This document shows, piece by piece, positions 63,689 through 64,000 of a stretch of DNA of 64,000 bases (positions are counted from its first letter, which is position 1; every line of letters begins with the position of its first letter). The notes under the pieces were generated by a model. The model saw only the letters and a program-made list of their open reading frames with translations. It searched no databases and was not told the DNA's origin. A program made the translations under genes and the position numbers. The stretch comes from Amycolatopsis saalfeldensis (GTDB lineage: Bacteria > Actinomycetota > Actinomycetes > Mycobacteriales > Pseudonocardiaceae): positions 1 to 64,000 of the forward strand of contig NZ_FOEF01000014.1 in assembly GCF_900110575.1 (NCBI RefSeq), read 5' to 3'.

Positions 63689-63702
63689 ATGACAACGTTG
63701 TC
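63689..63702. promoter_or_regulatory. LacI-type operator at the regulator's own start codon
   Basis: ATGACAACGTTGTC contains the perfect 12-bp palindrome GACAACGTTGTC with the central CG typical of LacI-family sites, overlapping the ATG. Autoregulation is implied. Confidence 0.6.
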
Positions 63703-64000
63703 TCCTCACGGCCGGGAAGCGGACGGGCTCCCCCGCCCGGCGAGCAGACGGGCCACCATGAGCGACGTGGCCCGGCTGGCGGGCGTCAGCATCAAAACGG
63801 TGTCGCGGGTCGTCAACGACGAGCCCGCGGTGCATCCGGACACCGCGGAGCGGGTGGTCGCGGCCATCGAGCAGCTCGGCTTCCGGCGCAACCTCGGCGC
63901 GCGCAACCTGCGCCGCGGGTCCACGACCGGCACCATCGGCCTGATCGTCGAGGACGTCGGCAACCCCTTCTACTCGGAGCTGAACCGCGCGGTCGAGCGG
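63689..64000 (+). CDS. LacI family regulator, 3' end outside the window
   Basis: 104 residues are visible. After a 23-residue lead, MSDVARLAGVSIKTVSRVVNDEPAVHPDTAERV is the helix-turn-helix and hinge start, cited as region, and GTIGLIVEDVGNPFYSELNRAVE opens the sugar-binding domain. ATG at 63689 or the inner ATG at 63758 starts it. Divergent from the GH92 genes with matched operators, so it most likely senses mannose or a mannan fragment. Confidence 0.92.
   Translation, partial: MTTLSPHGREADGLPRPASRRATMSDVARLAGVSIKTVSRVVNDEPAVHPDTAERVVAAIEQLGFRRNLGARNLRRGSTTGTIGLIVEDVGNPFYSELNRAVER

Overview
The window is high-GC actinobacterial chromosome. Gene content and order suggest a member of the Pseudonocardiaceae, probably Amycolatopsis-like; this is inference from gene families, not a match. 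About 58 protein genes are supported. I see no tRNA, rRNA, CRISPR array, transposase or prophage.

Layout: (1) 1-3.7 kb, minus strand: a GNAT N-acyltransferase and a PlsC-type acyltransferase (a likely ornithine-lipid pair), then etfBA. (2) 3.9-11.7 kb: DegV, a membrane protein, methyltransferase, GH57 and GT4 (methylglucose-polysaccharide type), with glutathione peroxidase and a GH2 enzyme between them. (3) 11.7-21.4 kb: a tiny secreted peptide, a methyltransferase, an NTF2-like/TetR pair, and the glyoxylate shunt (aceB, aceA) with divergent ramB, then ilvA. (4) 21.4-30.6 kb: secreted peptidase, GntR-nitrilase-APC permease module, LbH acyltransferase, nucleoside hydrolase, and an NlpC/P60 protein with a huge disordered N-terminus. 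(5) 30.8-41.9 kb: a rifampicin monooxygenase gene with a leader peptide and a hairpin over its ribosome site, followed by redox and regulator modules (SDRs, XRE, TetR-MBL, LysR-LLM, XRE/cupin-flavoprotein). (6) 42.6-48.6 kb: secreted protein, GH18 chitinase with a DasR-like site, then a minus-strand operon of ABC ATPase, enoyl-CoA hydratase and two methyltransferases. (7) 48.7-57.4 kb: cysteine dioxygenase and rhodanese behind a cysteine-type leader peptide, glycogen phosphorylase, lipoprotein metallopeptidase, thioredoxin-TPR protein, thiamine-binding protein, MarR and DUF3817. (8) 57.7-64 kb: two secreted GH92 enzymes and a divergent LacI regulator.

As I recall the M. tuberculosis H37Rv order (Rv3026c to Rv3041c), genes of regions 1, 2, the LbH acyltransferase and the 44.8-48.6 kb operon keep that order, with accessory modules inserted between them. 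Most accessory enzymes sit beside a divergent regulator with a readable palindromic operator between them. Several gene-free gaps are filled with short tandem repeats; one repeat family appears to recur inside the NlpC/P60 coding sequence.

The strongest candidate for something new is the control region of the rifampicin monooxygenase gene (30.84-31.01 kb).
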